From: DASXRA01 sp036558905
GTDB taxonomy: Bacteria; Actinomycetota; Actinomycetes; Mycobacteriales; Jatrophihabitantaceae
DNA length: 64,000 bases
NCBI GenBank assembly: GCA_036558905.1
Contig: DATBER010000083.1
Span: 1-64,000 of the forward strand
Direction: 5' to 3'
Numbering within the stretch: the first letter of the stretch is position 1; the number at the start of each line of letters is the position of its first letter. The notes under the pieces were generated by a model, which saw only the letters and a list, made by a program, of their open reading frames with translations, did not search any database and had not been told where the DNA came from. This document shows, piece after piece, positions 17,290 through 25,140 of the stretch. A program made the position numbers and the translations under genes.

Positions 17290-18428
17290 CCGGCTACCGT
17301 CGGCCGAACGGGGCCGTCGGGATCCGGAACAAGGTCGTCGTCATCCCGGTCGACGACCTGTCGAACGCGGTGTGCGAAGCGGTCGCGAAAACGATTCCCG
17401 ACGCGCTGGCCCTGCCGCACCACTTCGGCCGACTGCAGTTCGGCGAAGATCTCGAACTCACCTTCCGCACGTTGATCGGCACCGGCGCGAACCCGAACGT
17501 CGCCGCCGCAGTGGTCGTCGGCATCGAGCCGAACTGGACCGCGCGCGTCGTCGAAGGAATCGCTGCATCCGGCAAGCCGGTCGAGGGATTCTCGATCGAG
17601 GGCAACGGTGACCTGCGCACGCACGAGCGTGTCGCCCGCCGGGTCGCGCAGTTCGTGCAGGACGCCGGCGAGTTGCACCGCGAGCCGGTCGAGCGCGGCG
17701 AGATCATGATGAGCATCAAGTGCGGTGAGTCCGACACCACCAGTGGTCTCGGCTCGTGCCCGACCACCGCCGAGGTGGTCGACCGGTGGGTCGACGCCGG
17801 CGGGACGGTGCTGTTCGGCGAGACCAGCGAGATGACCGGCGGCGAGCACCTCATCGCCGAGCGCTGCGTCGACGACGAGGTGCGCAAGAAGTTCCAGGCG
17901 CTGTTCGACAACTACCTCGATCGCATCGAGCGAGAGGGCGCCAACCTGCTCGGATCGCAGCCCACGCAGGGCAACATCGCCGGCGGGCTGTCCACCATCG
18001 AGGAGAAGGCGATGGGCAACATCGCCAAGACCGGTAGCCGGCCGGTGGTCGACGCGCTCGGCCCGGCCTACGCACCGACCCGGTCCGGCCTGAACTTCAT
18101 GGACACTTCGTCCGCAGCCGCCGAGTGCGTCACGTTGATGGCCGCGGCCGGCGCCGCGATCCACCTGTTCCCGACCGGTCAGGGCAACATCATCGGCCAC
18201 CCGATCGAGCCCGTGGTGAAGCTGACCGCGAACCCGAACACGGCCGACACGATGAGCGAGCACATGGACCTCGACTGCTCCGGGCTGCTGCGCCGTGAGT
18301 ACACGCTCAGCCAGTCCGGCGATCTGCTCATGGAGGTCGTGGAGCGCACCATCAACGGGCGGCGCACCTGCGCCGAGGCTCTGGGACACCGGGAGTTCGT
18401 CATCACCAAGCTCTACCCGAGCGCCTGA
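17265..18428 (+). CDS. suyB: (2R)-sulfolactate sulfo-lyase large subunit (UxaA/SuyB family)
   Basis: A 387-residue catalytic subunit of the altronate dehydratase/sulfo-lyase family. Motifs seen in order: GAVGIRNKVVVIPVDDLSN, HHFGRLQFGEDLEL, GTGANPNVAA, KCGESDTTSGL (probable metal or Fe-S cysteine), QGNIAGGLSTIEEKA, MDTSSAAAECVTLMAAAG, PTGQGNIIGHP and the ending EALGHREFVITKLY. From memory these fit SuyB much better than E. coli UxaA, which is a single fused chain with a different C-terminus. The product would be pyruvate plus sulfite. GTG start preceded by GAGGAG. No sulfite exporter or oxidase lies in the window. Identity search against characterised SuyB would settle the assignment. Confidence 0.75.
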   Translation: MADQRRQLTGYRRPNGAVGIRNKVVVIPVDDLSNAVCEAVAKTIPDALALPHHFGRLQFGEDLELTFRTLIGTGANPNVAAAVVVGIEPNWTARVVEGIAASGKPVEGFSIEGNGDLRTHERVARRVAQFVQDAGELHREPVERGEIMMSIKCGESDTTSGLGSCPTTAEVVDRWVDAGGTVLFGETSEMTGGEHLIAERCVDDEVRKKFQALFDNYLDRIEREGANLLGSQPTQGNIAGGLSTIEEKAMGNIAKTGSRPVVDALGPAYAPTRSGLNFMDTSSAAAECVTLMAAAGAAIHLFPTGQGNIIGHPIEPVVKLTANPNTADTMSEHMDLDCSGLLRREYTLSQSGDLLMEVVERTINGRRTCAEALGHREFVITKLYPSA

Positions 18429-18434
18429 GCCGCG

Positions 18435-19859
18435 ATGCCCGACGCGACAACGTACGTCGGTGGACGGTGGAGTGATCCGTCCGGCCGGCGGGACGTGATC
18501 AATCCGGCCGACGGCTCGGTCGTCGGCAGTGTCGGCTACGGCCGTGCGTCCGACGCGATCGGGGCGGCCGACGCCGCCGCGGCCGCGTTCGGCGAGTGGT
18601 CGGGCCGCCCCGCTCGGGCCCGGGCCGATCTGCTCCGGGCCGTGTCGGACGCGCTCGTGGCCCGGGCCGACGACATCGGTGCGTTGCTCGCCCGGGAGAC
18701 GGGCAAACGGCGACCCGAAGGCGTTGCCGAGATCCGCTTCGCCGCCGAGTACTTCCGGTGGTTCGGCGAGCAGGCCCGTCGTCCGCAGGGCGAGGTGATC
18801 CCGAACGAGATCGCGGACCGCCGGCACGTCACGACGCGGCGGCCGTCCGGCGTCGCGGTATGCCTCACGCCGTGGAACTTCCCGGTCTCGATCCAGGCTC
18901 GCAAGATCGCCGCGGCGTTGGCGGCCGGCTGCACGGTGGTGTCGCGGGCCTCGGAGAAGGCCCCGCTCGCCGTGGTGGAGATGTTCCGGTGTCTGGACGC
19001 GGCGGGCTTCCCGGCCGGCGTGGCCAACCTCGTGCACGGCCCGGCCGGTGAGCTCACCGAGGCGTTGTTGGCGCACCCCGCTGTGCGAGTCGTGAGCTTC
19101 ACCGGATCCACCGAGGTCGGCCGGCAGATCATGAGCCTGGCCGCTGCTCGCATCGTGCGGCCGGCTCTCGAGCTGGGCGGCGATGCCGCGTTCATCGTGT
19201 TCGACGACGCCGACCTGGATGCCGCGGTCGAGGGCGCCCTCGTGGCGAAGTTCCGAAACAACGGGCAGTCGTGCATCGCGGCGAACCGGTTCCTCGTGCA
19301 GGACGACGTCCACGACGAGTTCGTCGACAAGCTCGTGACCGCCGTCGACGCCATGACCGTCGGTGACCCGCTCGCCGACCCCGTGCCCGACCTCGGCCCG
19401 CTCATCGACGACGCGCGGGTGCAGGCGGTCGACGCCCTGGTGGACGACGCCGTGCGCGGTGGAGCGAAGCGGCGCACGCGGGAGTTCGCCTTGCCGGACG
19501 CGGGAAGTTACGCTGCGCCGGTGCTGCTGACCGACGTCGCAGACGACGCCCGACTGGCCACCACCGAGGCGTTCGGGCCGGTGGCCGGCGTCTTCCGGTT
19601 CGCCGACGAGGCCGCCGCCCTGGCTCGGGCCAACGCCACCGAGATGGGGTTGGCCGGCTACCTGTACTCGAGCGACCTGCGCCGGGCCGAGTGGGTCAGC
19701 CAGCGCCTGGAGGCCGGCATCGTCGGCATCAACAACGCGCTGCCGTCCGCGGCGTACGCCCCGATGGGCGGCGTCAAGCAGAGCGGTCTGGGCCGGGAGG
19801 GCAGCTGGGAAGGGCTCGAGGAGTTCCAGGACATCCACTACGTGGCGACCGCGCTGTGA
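18435..19859 (+). CDS. NAD(P)-dependent aldehyde dehydrogenase, probable sulfolactaldehyde dehydrogenase
   Basis: A 474-residue aldehyde dehydrogenase of normal length. Catalytic residues are Cys280 (NNGQSCIAANR), Glu246 (ALELGGD) and Asn148 (TPWNFP). The usual K-P-S-E cofactor motif is RASE (171-174), so the common lysine is replaced by arginine. The family includes succinate-semialdehyde (GabD), glycolaldehyde and sulfolactaldehyde dehydrogenases. Between suyB and two sulfolactate-type dehydrogenases, oxidation of (S)-3-sulfolactaldehyde to (S)-sulfolactate is the best reading; glyceraldehyde oxidation after the aldolase at 34520 is the alternative. It starts six bases after the suyB stop and overlaps the next gene by 4 bases. 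Confidence 0.85.
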   Translation: MPDATTYVGGRWSDPSGRRDVINPADGSVVGSVGYGRASDAIGAADAAAAAFGEWSGRPARARADLLRAVSDALVARADDIGALLARETGKRRPEGVAEIRFAAEYFRWFGEQARRPQGEVIPNEIADRRHVTTRRPSGVAVCLTPWNFPVSIQARKIAAALAAGCTVVSRASEKAPLAVVEMFRCLDAAGFPAGVANLVHGPAGELTEALLAHPAVRVVSFTGSTEVGRQIMSLAAARIVRPALELGGDAAFIVFDDADLDAAVEGALVAKFRNNGQSCIAANRFLVQDDVHDEFVDKLVTAVDAMTVGDPLADPVPDLGPLIDDARVQAVDALVDDAVRGGAKRRTREFALPDAGSYAAPVLLTDVADDARLATTEAFGPVAGVFRFADEAAALARANATEMGLAGYLYSSDLRRAEWVSQRLEAGIVGINNALPSAAYAPMGGVKQSGLGREGSWEGLEEFQDIHYVATAL

Positions 19860-20800
19860 GCGCCGCCGAGGTGGATACCGCCGAGGTCGTCGTTGCCGAG
19901 AACGTCTGGGGCGAGCCGTTCGAGCACCTGGCCGCCGCCCGCACGCTCGCCCGCCGGGCCGACGCGGGCGACTTGACCGGGGCGCGGGCGTTGGTGGTCC
20001 GCAACCGCACACAGGTGGACGCCGCTCTGCTGGACGCCGCGCCGTCACTGCAGGTCGTCGGGCGCGCCGGCGTCGGGCTCGACAACATCGACCTGGCCGC
20101 CGCCGACGAACACGGGGTGGTCGTGGTTGCCCCGCTCGGCGCCAACGCGGTGAGCGTGGCCGAGCACACCCTGGCCCTGGTGTTGGCCGTGTTCCGCGGG
20201 ATACCCGGGCACGACCGGGACGTGCGGGCCGGGCAGTGGCGCCGCACGCCGGGACGCGAGCTGGCCGGGCGGACCTGGGGGCTGCTCGGCTACGGCGCCA
20301 CTGGGCGGGCTGTCGCCCGGCTGGCCGGCGCGTTCGGCATGCGCGTGATGGCCTACGACCCCTACGTCGACACAGCAGTGGACGTCGAACTGGTCGACCT
20401 GGAAACCGTGCTGGCCGAGTCCGACGTCCTGAGCGTGCACCTGCCGGCCACACCGCAGACCCGGGGACTGCTCGGCGCCGACACACTGAGCCGCATGCGG
20501 CACGGCGCAGTGCTCGTCAGCGTCGGTCGAGGCGAAGTGGTCGACGAGGACGCGCTGGCGGCCGCCCTGCATGCGCGACGGCTGTCCGGCGCCGGGCTGG
20601 ACGTCCGGGCCAGCGAGCCGCCGGCGCCCGGCCCGCTGGACGCCGCCCCGAACGTGATCTTCACTCCGCACGTCGCCGGCATCACCGTCGAGAGCCAGCA
20701 GCGCATCGCGAGCGTACTGGTCGACGACATCAACTCCGTGCTCGACGGCGCCGAGGCGGCCCACGCGGTGGGCCAGCACAAGCGGGGGCGGGCGCGGTGA
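19856..20800 (+). CDS. D-isomer 2-hydroxyacid dehydrogenase (SerA-type), probable (S)-sulfolactate dehydrogenase
   Basis: A 314-residue enzyme with the formate/glycerate dehydrogenase fold. A Rossmann fingerprint GYGATG lies at 145-150 and the catalytic triad is Arg225 (VGRGE), Glu254 (SEPP) and His272 (TPHVAG). (S)-sulfolactate dehydrogenase SlcC of Chromohalobacter belongs to this family and makes 3-sulfopyruvate with NAD+. Together with the LDH2-type enzyme encoded next it would invert the stereocentre, turning (S)- into (R)-sulfolactate for SuyAB. GTGA overlap with the aldehyde dehydrogenase stop fixes the GTG start; the longer upstream frame is not used. Without this context it could be called a phosphoglycerate or glyoxylate reductase. 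Confidence 0.78.
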   Translation: MSAAEVDTAEVVVAENVWGEPFEHLAAARTLARRADAGDLTGARALVVRNRTQVDAALLDAAPSLQVVGRAGVGLDNIDLAAADEHGVVVVAPLGANAVSVAEHTLALVLAVFRGIPGHDRDVRAGQWRRTPGRELAGRTWGLLGYGATGRAVARLAGAFGMRVMAYDPYVDTAVDVELVDLETVLAESDVLSVHLPATPQTRGLLGADTLSRMRHGAVLVSVGRGEVVDEDALAAALHARRLSGAGLDVRASEPPAPGPLDAAPNVIFTPHVAGITVESQQRIASVLVDDINSVLDGAEAAHAVGQHKRGRAR

Positions 20801-21816
20801 GGGGTCCGACCGTCGCGCAGGGGCGGGCCGTCGCGCGCGAGCTGTTGGCCGCAAGCGGCGTCGAGCCGCTGGCCGCCGCCCAGACCGCTCACGCCCTGGT
20901 GCTCGCCGACGCGTGGGGCGTGCACTCGCACGGCCTGCTCCGGCTGCCCGACTATCTGCTCCGTCTGCAGGGCGGTGGCTGCAACGCGGCGGCCGAGCTG
21001 CGTCCGGTCGCGGACACCGGCGCCCTCGTCACGTTCGACGGCGAGAACGGGCTCGGGCACTGGCAGCTGTGGCGGGCGGCCGAGCTGGCCCGCGACCGCT
21101 GCGCCGACCACGGCGTGGCCACCGTCGCAGTGGGGCGCTCGTCGCACTGTGGCGCGCTCGGCGTCTACACGCTGCCGCTGGTCGAGGCCGGTCTGGTCGG
21201 GCTGGTTTTCTCGCACGGACCGGCCGTGATGCCGCCCTGGAACGGCACGTCGGCCGTCGTGTCGACCAGCCCGCTCGCCGCCGGCATCCCCACCCACCCC
21301 GAGCCGGCGATCGTCGACCTGGCCACCAGCGCGGTGGCGCGCGGGCGGATCAAGGTGCACGCGCAGCGCGGTGAGCCGCTGCCCGAGGGCTGGGCGTTCA
21401 CCGCCGACGGCGAACCGACCACCGACGCCCGGGCCGCGCTCGACGGCATGCTCGCCCCGCTCGGCGGCGCCAAGGGATTCGCGCTCGCGTTTCTCGTCGA
21501 GGCGCTGACGGCCGGGCTGGTCGGCCCGGTGCTGAGCACCGACGTTGTCGACATGTTCAATCCGGCCGACGCGGGCCGCCCGCAGCAGATCGCCCACCTC
21601 GTGCTGGCGCTCGACCCGGCTCGCCTGGACGTCGACGGCAAGGGCAGCGGTGACCGCCTGGACCGCTTGGCCGAGACGGTGGTTGGCGCCGGTGGGCGGC
21701 TGCCGGGCGCGTCGCGCAGCAGCCGGCTCGACGAGCAGGCCCTGCTGGGCGTGTCCGAGCAGACGTGGACGGCCGTGGGCGAGTGGGCGAGCCGGCTCGG
21801 CGTCGCGATCGGATGA
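20797..21816 (+). CDS. LDH2/malate dehydrogenase family oxidoreductase, probable (R)-sulfolactate dehydrogenase
   Basis: A 339-residue member of the LDH2/MDH2 family, which uses a fold unlike ordinary lactate dehydrogenases. Family marks are WGVHSHGLLRLPDYLL, ENGLGHWQLW, GRSSHCGALGVY, TSPLAAGIPT and APLGGAKGFALAFLVEAL. ComC, the archaeal and bacterial (R)-sulfolactate dehydrogenase, belongs here and reduces 3-sulfopyruvate to (R)-sulfolactate, the substrate of SuyAB. The family also has malate, ureidoglycolate and 2,3-diketogulonate reductases, so the assignment rests on the neighbours. GTGA overlap with the upstream gene. It closes the five-gene operon and is convergent with the GntR gene 15 bases away. 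Confidence 0.78.
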   Translation: MRGPTVAQGRAVARELLAASGVEPLAAAQTAHALVLADAWGVHSHGLLRLPDYLLRLQGGGCNAAAELRPVADTGALVTFDGENGLGHWQLWRAAELARDRCADHGVATVAVGRSSHCGALGVYTLPLVEAGLVGLVFSHGPAVMPPWNGTSAVVSTSPLAAGIPTHPEPAIVDLATSAVARGRIKVHAQRGEPLPEGWAFTADGEPTTDARAALDGMLAPLGGAKGFALAFLVEALTAGLVGPVLSTDVVDMFNPADAGRPQQIAHLVLALDPARLDVDGKGSGDRLDRLAETVVGAGGRLPGASRSSRLDEQALLGVSEQTWTAVGEWASRLGVAIG

Positions 21817-21831
21817 GCGGTCGGTCGACGC

Positions 21832-22563
21832 TCAGGCCTCGGCCCGGCCGGCCTCGCGCCGTTCGGTCTCGATGCGGCTGAGGGCCGCCCCGTGCGCGTG
21901 CCGGATGTGCCGTCGCGCTGCCGCCCGGGCGGCCGCCGCGTCGCCGGCCCGCAGGGCGGCCAGGATGCGGTCGTGCTCCTCCCGGGACTTCTCCAGCCGA
22001 CCCGGCACGAGCAGCGTCGTCTCCATGCCGGCGGCGAGCATCTCCTGCAGCACGCCCAGCGTCTGGCGCAGGAACCGGTTGCCGGCCGCTTCGACGATGC
22101 GCATGTGGAAGGCCGCGTCGAGTTTCTCCAGCAACGCGAAGTCCGGCGGGTTCACGCGAATCGCCTTGTTCAGCTCGCCGAGCGCTGCCGCGGCCGCGGC
22201 GATGCGGGCCTTCTCCCCGGCGGTGGCCGCCCACCCGGCGGCGGGGACCTCGAGCACCTCGCGCATCGCGAACAGCTCGGCGAGCGTGACCTCGTGCTGG
22301 GCCAGTGCGGCCCGCAGATCCTGCTGCGAGCGCGGCGCGGCGACGAACACGCCCTGGCCGTGCCGCACGTGTACGCGGCCTCGCGCCTCGAGGGACTTGA
22401 CCGCCTCGCGCACCGACGGCCGGCTGACCCCGAGCAGGGCCGCGAGCTCGCGCTCGGAGGGCAGCCGGTCGTTCGGCTTGAGCTGCTCGGCATCGACGAG
22501 GTCGATGATCTGCCGTTCGATGCGATCGGAGATGCTGCCCGCCTGGCCGATGGGCTCCCACAT
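21832..22563 (-). CDS. GntR-family regulator, FadR subfamily (FCD domain)
   Basis: A 243-residue regulator. The winged helix covers about 1-75, with the GntR signature LPSERELAALLGVSRPSVREA (spanning about 34-54) and wing GRVHVRHGQGVFV. The effector domain (about 95-220) is all-helical FCD type, with the metal-site pattern D-x4-H (LDAAFHMRIV) and later histidines. ATG 22563 was chosen because GAGGGAGGG precedes it; an upstream ATG would add ~25 low-complexity residues. It is the only GntR gene in the window and is co-transcribed with the isomerase and transaldolase behind an operator, so it is the natural repressor of the GGT-N3-ACC sites. The inducer is probably a pathway intermediate. Confidence 0.88.
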   Translation of the reverse strand: MWEPIGQAGSISDRIERQIIDLVDAEQLKPNDRLPSERELAALLGVSRPSVREAVKSLEARGRVHVRHGQGVFVAAPRSQQDLRAALAQHEVTLAELFAMREVLEVPAAGWAATAGEKARIAAAAAALGELNKAIRVNPPDFALLEKLDAAFHMRIVEAAGNRFLRQTLGVLQEMLAAGMETTLLVPGRLEKSREEHDRILAALRAGDAAAARAAARRHIRHAHGAALSRIETERREAGRAEA

Positions 22564-22640
22564 GCGCCCTCCCTCGGGCTCGCGCGTTCGACTGTCTTGA
22601 ATCTCGCTGCGCCGCCGCCGGTCCCGCTCCGGCATCCCGC

Positions 22641-23426
22641 TCACACCGCTGACCTCGCCGGCGCGTCGGGCGCCTTCTCGGAGGGAGCCGAGGACGCCTG
22701 CAACGCCGCCCAGTCGGCGGTGAACCCCTCGACGGCCGCATCCGTCAAAGGGTGGTGCAGCAACTGATCGAGCACAGCGTAGGACATTGTGCAAATGTGC
22801 GCGCCGGCCTTGAACGACTCGCTGACGTGGATGGGGTGGCGCAGCGCGGCCGCGATGATCCGGGTCGGCACGTCATGCCGCCGGAAGATCTCGGCAATGT
22901 CGGACACCAGGTGCATGCCGTCCTGCCCGACCGCATCCAGCCGGCCCACGAACGGGCTCACGTAGGCCGCGCCGGCCACGCTGGCCGCCACGGCTTGCCC
23001 GACGGAGAAGACCACCGTGGCGTTGACCGGGACGTTACGGGTGAGTCCCTCGTCCGCCGCGAACCGGGCGCGGATCGGGCAGCCGTCGCGATACGGGCAG
23101 CCGGTGCAATCGGCCGTGTGCGTCTCGCGGGTGAACGTGTGCACGGCCCGCAACCCGTCCGGCGTGGTCGGCATCTTGACCACGACGTTGGGCGACCAGG
23201 TGGCGATGTCGCGGGCCTGGGAGATCATCTCGTCGGTCGTCGTGGCGGTGACCTCGGCGGAGACCGGCACGTCGGCCGCATGACAGATCTCCTGGATGTG
23301 CCGGCGCGGGTCGCGCGCGCCGGCCTTCGCCATGTGCGACGGGTTGGTCGTCACCTTGCCGAGAACGCCCAGATCGGCCGCCGCGCGCACCTCGTCGAGG
23401 TCAGCCGTGTCCAGCGAGATCTGCAT
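22641..23426 (-). CDS. TalC-like transaldolase / fructose-6-phosphate aldolase with a cysteine-rich insert
   Basis: A 261-residue class I aldolase. Schiff-base Lys84 (VVVKMPTT), Asp6 and Asn28 (TTNPS) match the TalC/FSA active site, and YVSPFVGR is conserved. Between strands 4 and 5 there is an extra ~28-residue segment (about 100-128) with Cys107, Cys110 and Cys116 (C-x2-C-x5-C), not present in TalC as I know it. Next to a sugar isomerase and opposite a sulfolactaldehyde/sulfolactate operon, the likely reaction is cleavage of 6-deoxy-6-sulfofructose to sulfolactaldehyde with transfer of the C3 unit (sulfo-transaldolase route). Ordinary fructose-6-phosphate chemistry is the alternative. The end lies 78 bases before the GntR start. 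Confidence 0.82.
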   Translation of the reverse strand: MQISLDTADLDEVRAAADLGVLGKVTTNPSHMAKAGARDPRRHIQEICHAADVPVSAEVTATTTDEMISQARDIATWSPNVVVKMPTTPDGLRAVHTFTRETHTADCTGCPYRDGCPIRARFAADEGLTRNVPVNATVVFSVGQAVAASVAGAAYVSPFVGRLDAVGQDGMHLVSDIAEIFRRHDVPTRIIAAALRHPIHVSESFKAGAHICTMSYAVLDQLLHHPLTDAAVEGFTADWAALQASSAPSEKAPDAPARSAV

Positions 23427-23435
23427 GCTGGCTCC

Positions 23436-24821
23436 TTACCACTCGTAGACGGGAATGCCCATCAGCCGGGCCGTGCCGCGCAGCCCGGGCCGCAGATCGC
23501 TCCAGGCGAGGACGGTGTGGTGCTCGAATCCCAGGCCGACGAGGTCGTGCACGAACCGCTCGGCGGGCGCCTCCAGCCGGACCTCGGCCGTATTGCCCTG
23601 GTACCGGTTGGGTGCGGGCAACGCCTCGCCACCGGTGAGTAGCAGGCGATAGTGCTCGCCGGTGCGCGACAACCGCGTGATCGTGACGCGCCCTGGGCGC
23701 AGCGCGAAGTTGCCGGCCACCCCGAGGTCGCGGTTGCAGTGCCGGCCCTGCTCGACATCCGCCGGGTCGGCGGCCAGGCTCGGCGGGGCCGAACCGCAAT
23801 GCCAGAACCGCACGACGTTCGCGGCGCTGTCGAGATCGACGAGGTCCATGAGATAGCTGGCCTCGGCGCCCAGCGCGCCGACCAGCAGCATGGTGGCCGC
23901 GCCGTTGACGTCCCGCTCGCAGGCTGCCGGTGTGCCCTCGTCGTGCAGCCGGCCCAGCGCCGAGCACGGGCAGGCACCGTACTCGACCGGGAACTCCGGC
24001 CAGCACCGCACCGCTAGTGCTCCGGTGCGGGTGGATCGGGACAAGGTACGCAGCGCGGCTGTAGTTGCGAAGGCGTGCTTGGCCTGCTCGGCATCGACGC
24101 CGAATACGGAGGGAGAGCGCCGGGCCACGTCGGCCAGCTCAGCCCGGGCGATCGCGTCGGGTACCTCGCCGGCAGCGGCCAGGACGTCGGCCAGATCCAG
24201 GTCGACCAGCTCGATGCCGAGCAGCTTGTCGAGCGCCGCCGGATCGGCCGCGCACGGCGTGAAGCCGTCGGGCGCGTCGCCGACCAGCCCGATCCGAGTG
24301 CCCCGCAACCCGGCCAGAGCATCGCGCACGGCGTCGTCGTCCGCACCGTCCGCGACCGGCGAGGCGGGCGCATCGGGTGCGATGATCCCGGTTGCGACAA
24401 CCCGGACGAGCCGGTCGCGGACGGCCGGCTCGTCCGGGTTGCCGTACAGCAGGTGGACGCGTACGCCGCGCTCGACCAGAGCGTGCGCAGCCAGGTTCGC
24501 GCCGCACAGGGAATTCAGCCACAGCCGCTCGCCGACCTGGCCCGGTTCGCGGAACGCCCAGAGCAGCACCGGCGCGGTGGCCTCGCCGAGCATGCGCACC
24601 GCCATGGAGGCATCCGCGAACGTGGCGCACAGCAGCACGTGCAGGTCGGCGTCCGGGTCGAGTTCGACCGCAGCGGCGGCGTCGAGCGACATGACCGGCT
24701 CGCCGGTGCCGTACACCGTCATGACGTCGGCCAGTACGTCACGCGCAGCGGCCGCCAGCCGCCGGCCGGTGTCGACGGCGAAGGTAGGCCGCGCGGTCGC
24801 GACGACGCTACATCGGGCCAC
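23436..24821 (-). CDS. L-fucose/L-arabinose isomerase-fold sugar isomerase
   Basis: A 461-residue protein of the FucI/AraA isomerase superfamily. The C-terminal half holds the metal-site motifs: RCWPEFPVEYGACPCSALG, GTPAACERDVNGAATM and VRFWHCGSAPP, with Glu, Glu and His as probable metal ligands. These enzymes interconvert aldoses and ketoses with Mn2+. Beside a transaldolase it probably isomerises a sulfo- or deoxy-aldohexose to the ketose that the transaldolase cuts. The GTG at 24821 is preferred (GAGAGG eight bases upstream, ~44-base leader from the mapped promoter); GTG 24830 and TTG 24851 are possible. The last five-residue tail is nine bases before the transaldolase ATG. Confidence 0.75.
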   Translation of the reverse strand: MARCSVVATARPTFAVDTGRRLAAAARDVLADVMTVYGTGEPVMSLDAAAAVELDPDADLHVLLCATFADASMAVRMLGEATAPVLLWAFREPGQVGERLWLNSLCGANLAAHALVERGVRVHLLYGNPDEPAVRDRLVRVVATGIIAPDAPASPVADGADDDAVRDALAGLRGTRIGLVGDAPDGFTPCAADPAALDKLLGIELVDLDLADVLAAAGEVPDAIARAELADVARRSPSVFGVDAEQAKHAFATTAALRTLSRSTRTGALAVRCWPEFPVEYGACPCSALGRLHDEGTPAACERDVNGAATMLLVGALGAEASYLMDLVDLDSAANVVRFWHCGSAPPSLAADPADVEQGRHCNRDLGVAGNFALRPGRVTITRLSRTGEHYRLLLTGGEALPAPNRYQGNTAEVRLEAPAERFVHDLVGLGFEHHTVLAWSDLRPGLRGTARLMGIPVYEW

Positions 24822-24850
24822 GGTTGGCACCTCTCGCACGGCACAGGACA

Positions 24851-24867
24851 AGTGGACTGACCTCTGG
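24851..24867 (-). promoter_or_regulatory. putative GntR operator of the isomerase-transaldolase-gntR operon
   Basis: The minus strand reads CCAGAGGTCAGTCCACT. It keeps the outer bases of the consensus (AGAGGTC and CCAC) with one change in the core (GGTCAGTCC for GGT-N3-ACC). The core starts 8 bases after the -10, as at the opposite promoter. It implies that GntR controls its own operon. Confidence 0.5.
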
Positions 24868-24871
24868 CCGT

Positions 24872-24900
24872 ATTCTCACCGACGGCCGCAACGGTGTCAA
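24872..24900 (-). promoter_or_regulatory. promoter of the isomerase operon (minus strand)
   Basis: On the minus strand TTGACA (24900-24895) is followed after exactly 17 bases by GAGAAT (24877-24872). The start point should fall near 24865, inside the operator. Confidence 0.6.
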
Positions 24901-24916
24901 AGCACCTAGCGGCCTC

Positions 24917-24945
24917 TTGACACGGCATATCGGGCTCGGCAGGAT
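24917..24945 (+). promoter_or_regulatory. promoter of the second glycosidase pair
   Basis: TTGACA (24917-24922), 17-base spacer and CAGGAT (24940-24945). It is back to back with the minus-strand promoter 16 bases away, so the two operons share one compact control region. The leader to the ATG at 25141 is about 190 bases, and I see no riboswitch-like structure in it. Confidence 0.65.
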
Positions 24946-24950
24946 GGCCG

Positions 24951-24964
24951 GAGGTCTTACCACC
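24951..24964 (+). promoter_or_regulatory. putative GntR operator (regulon site C, best match)
   Basis: GAGGTCTTACCACC with core GGTCTTACC at 24953-24961, 8 bases after the -10 and overlapping the expected start point. It was used as the reference for the locus consensus. Confidence 0.65.
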
Positions 24965-25140
24965 ATCGGAAGAGTCTAGCCGCGAGAGCGCACGCACTGC
25001 CGCGATCGACGGCCGACTGGCTGTGTTCCGTTCTTGCCTGCGCGACAGCGGATCTGGTCGACCTGTCCCGCTCCATCCGGCCGTGTGCATCTCGCACCCA
25101 GCGTTCGCCGCGCAGCGGTGACCCCGACCGGAGAGAGACG

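Noticed and set aside
16981..18428. Altronate dehydratase (split uxaA) as first reading of the two subunits
   Set aside because: The motifs, the tail of the small subunit and the sulfolactate-type dehydrogenases behind it fit SuyAB better. It remains the main alternative.
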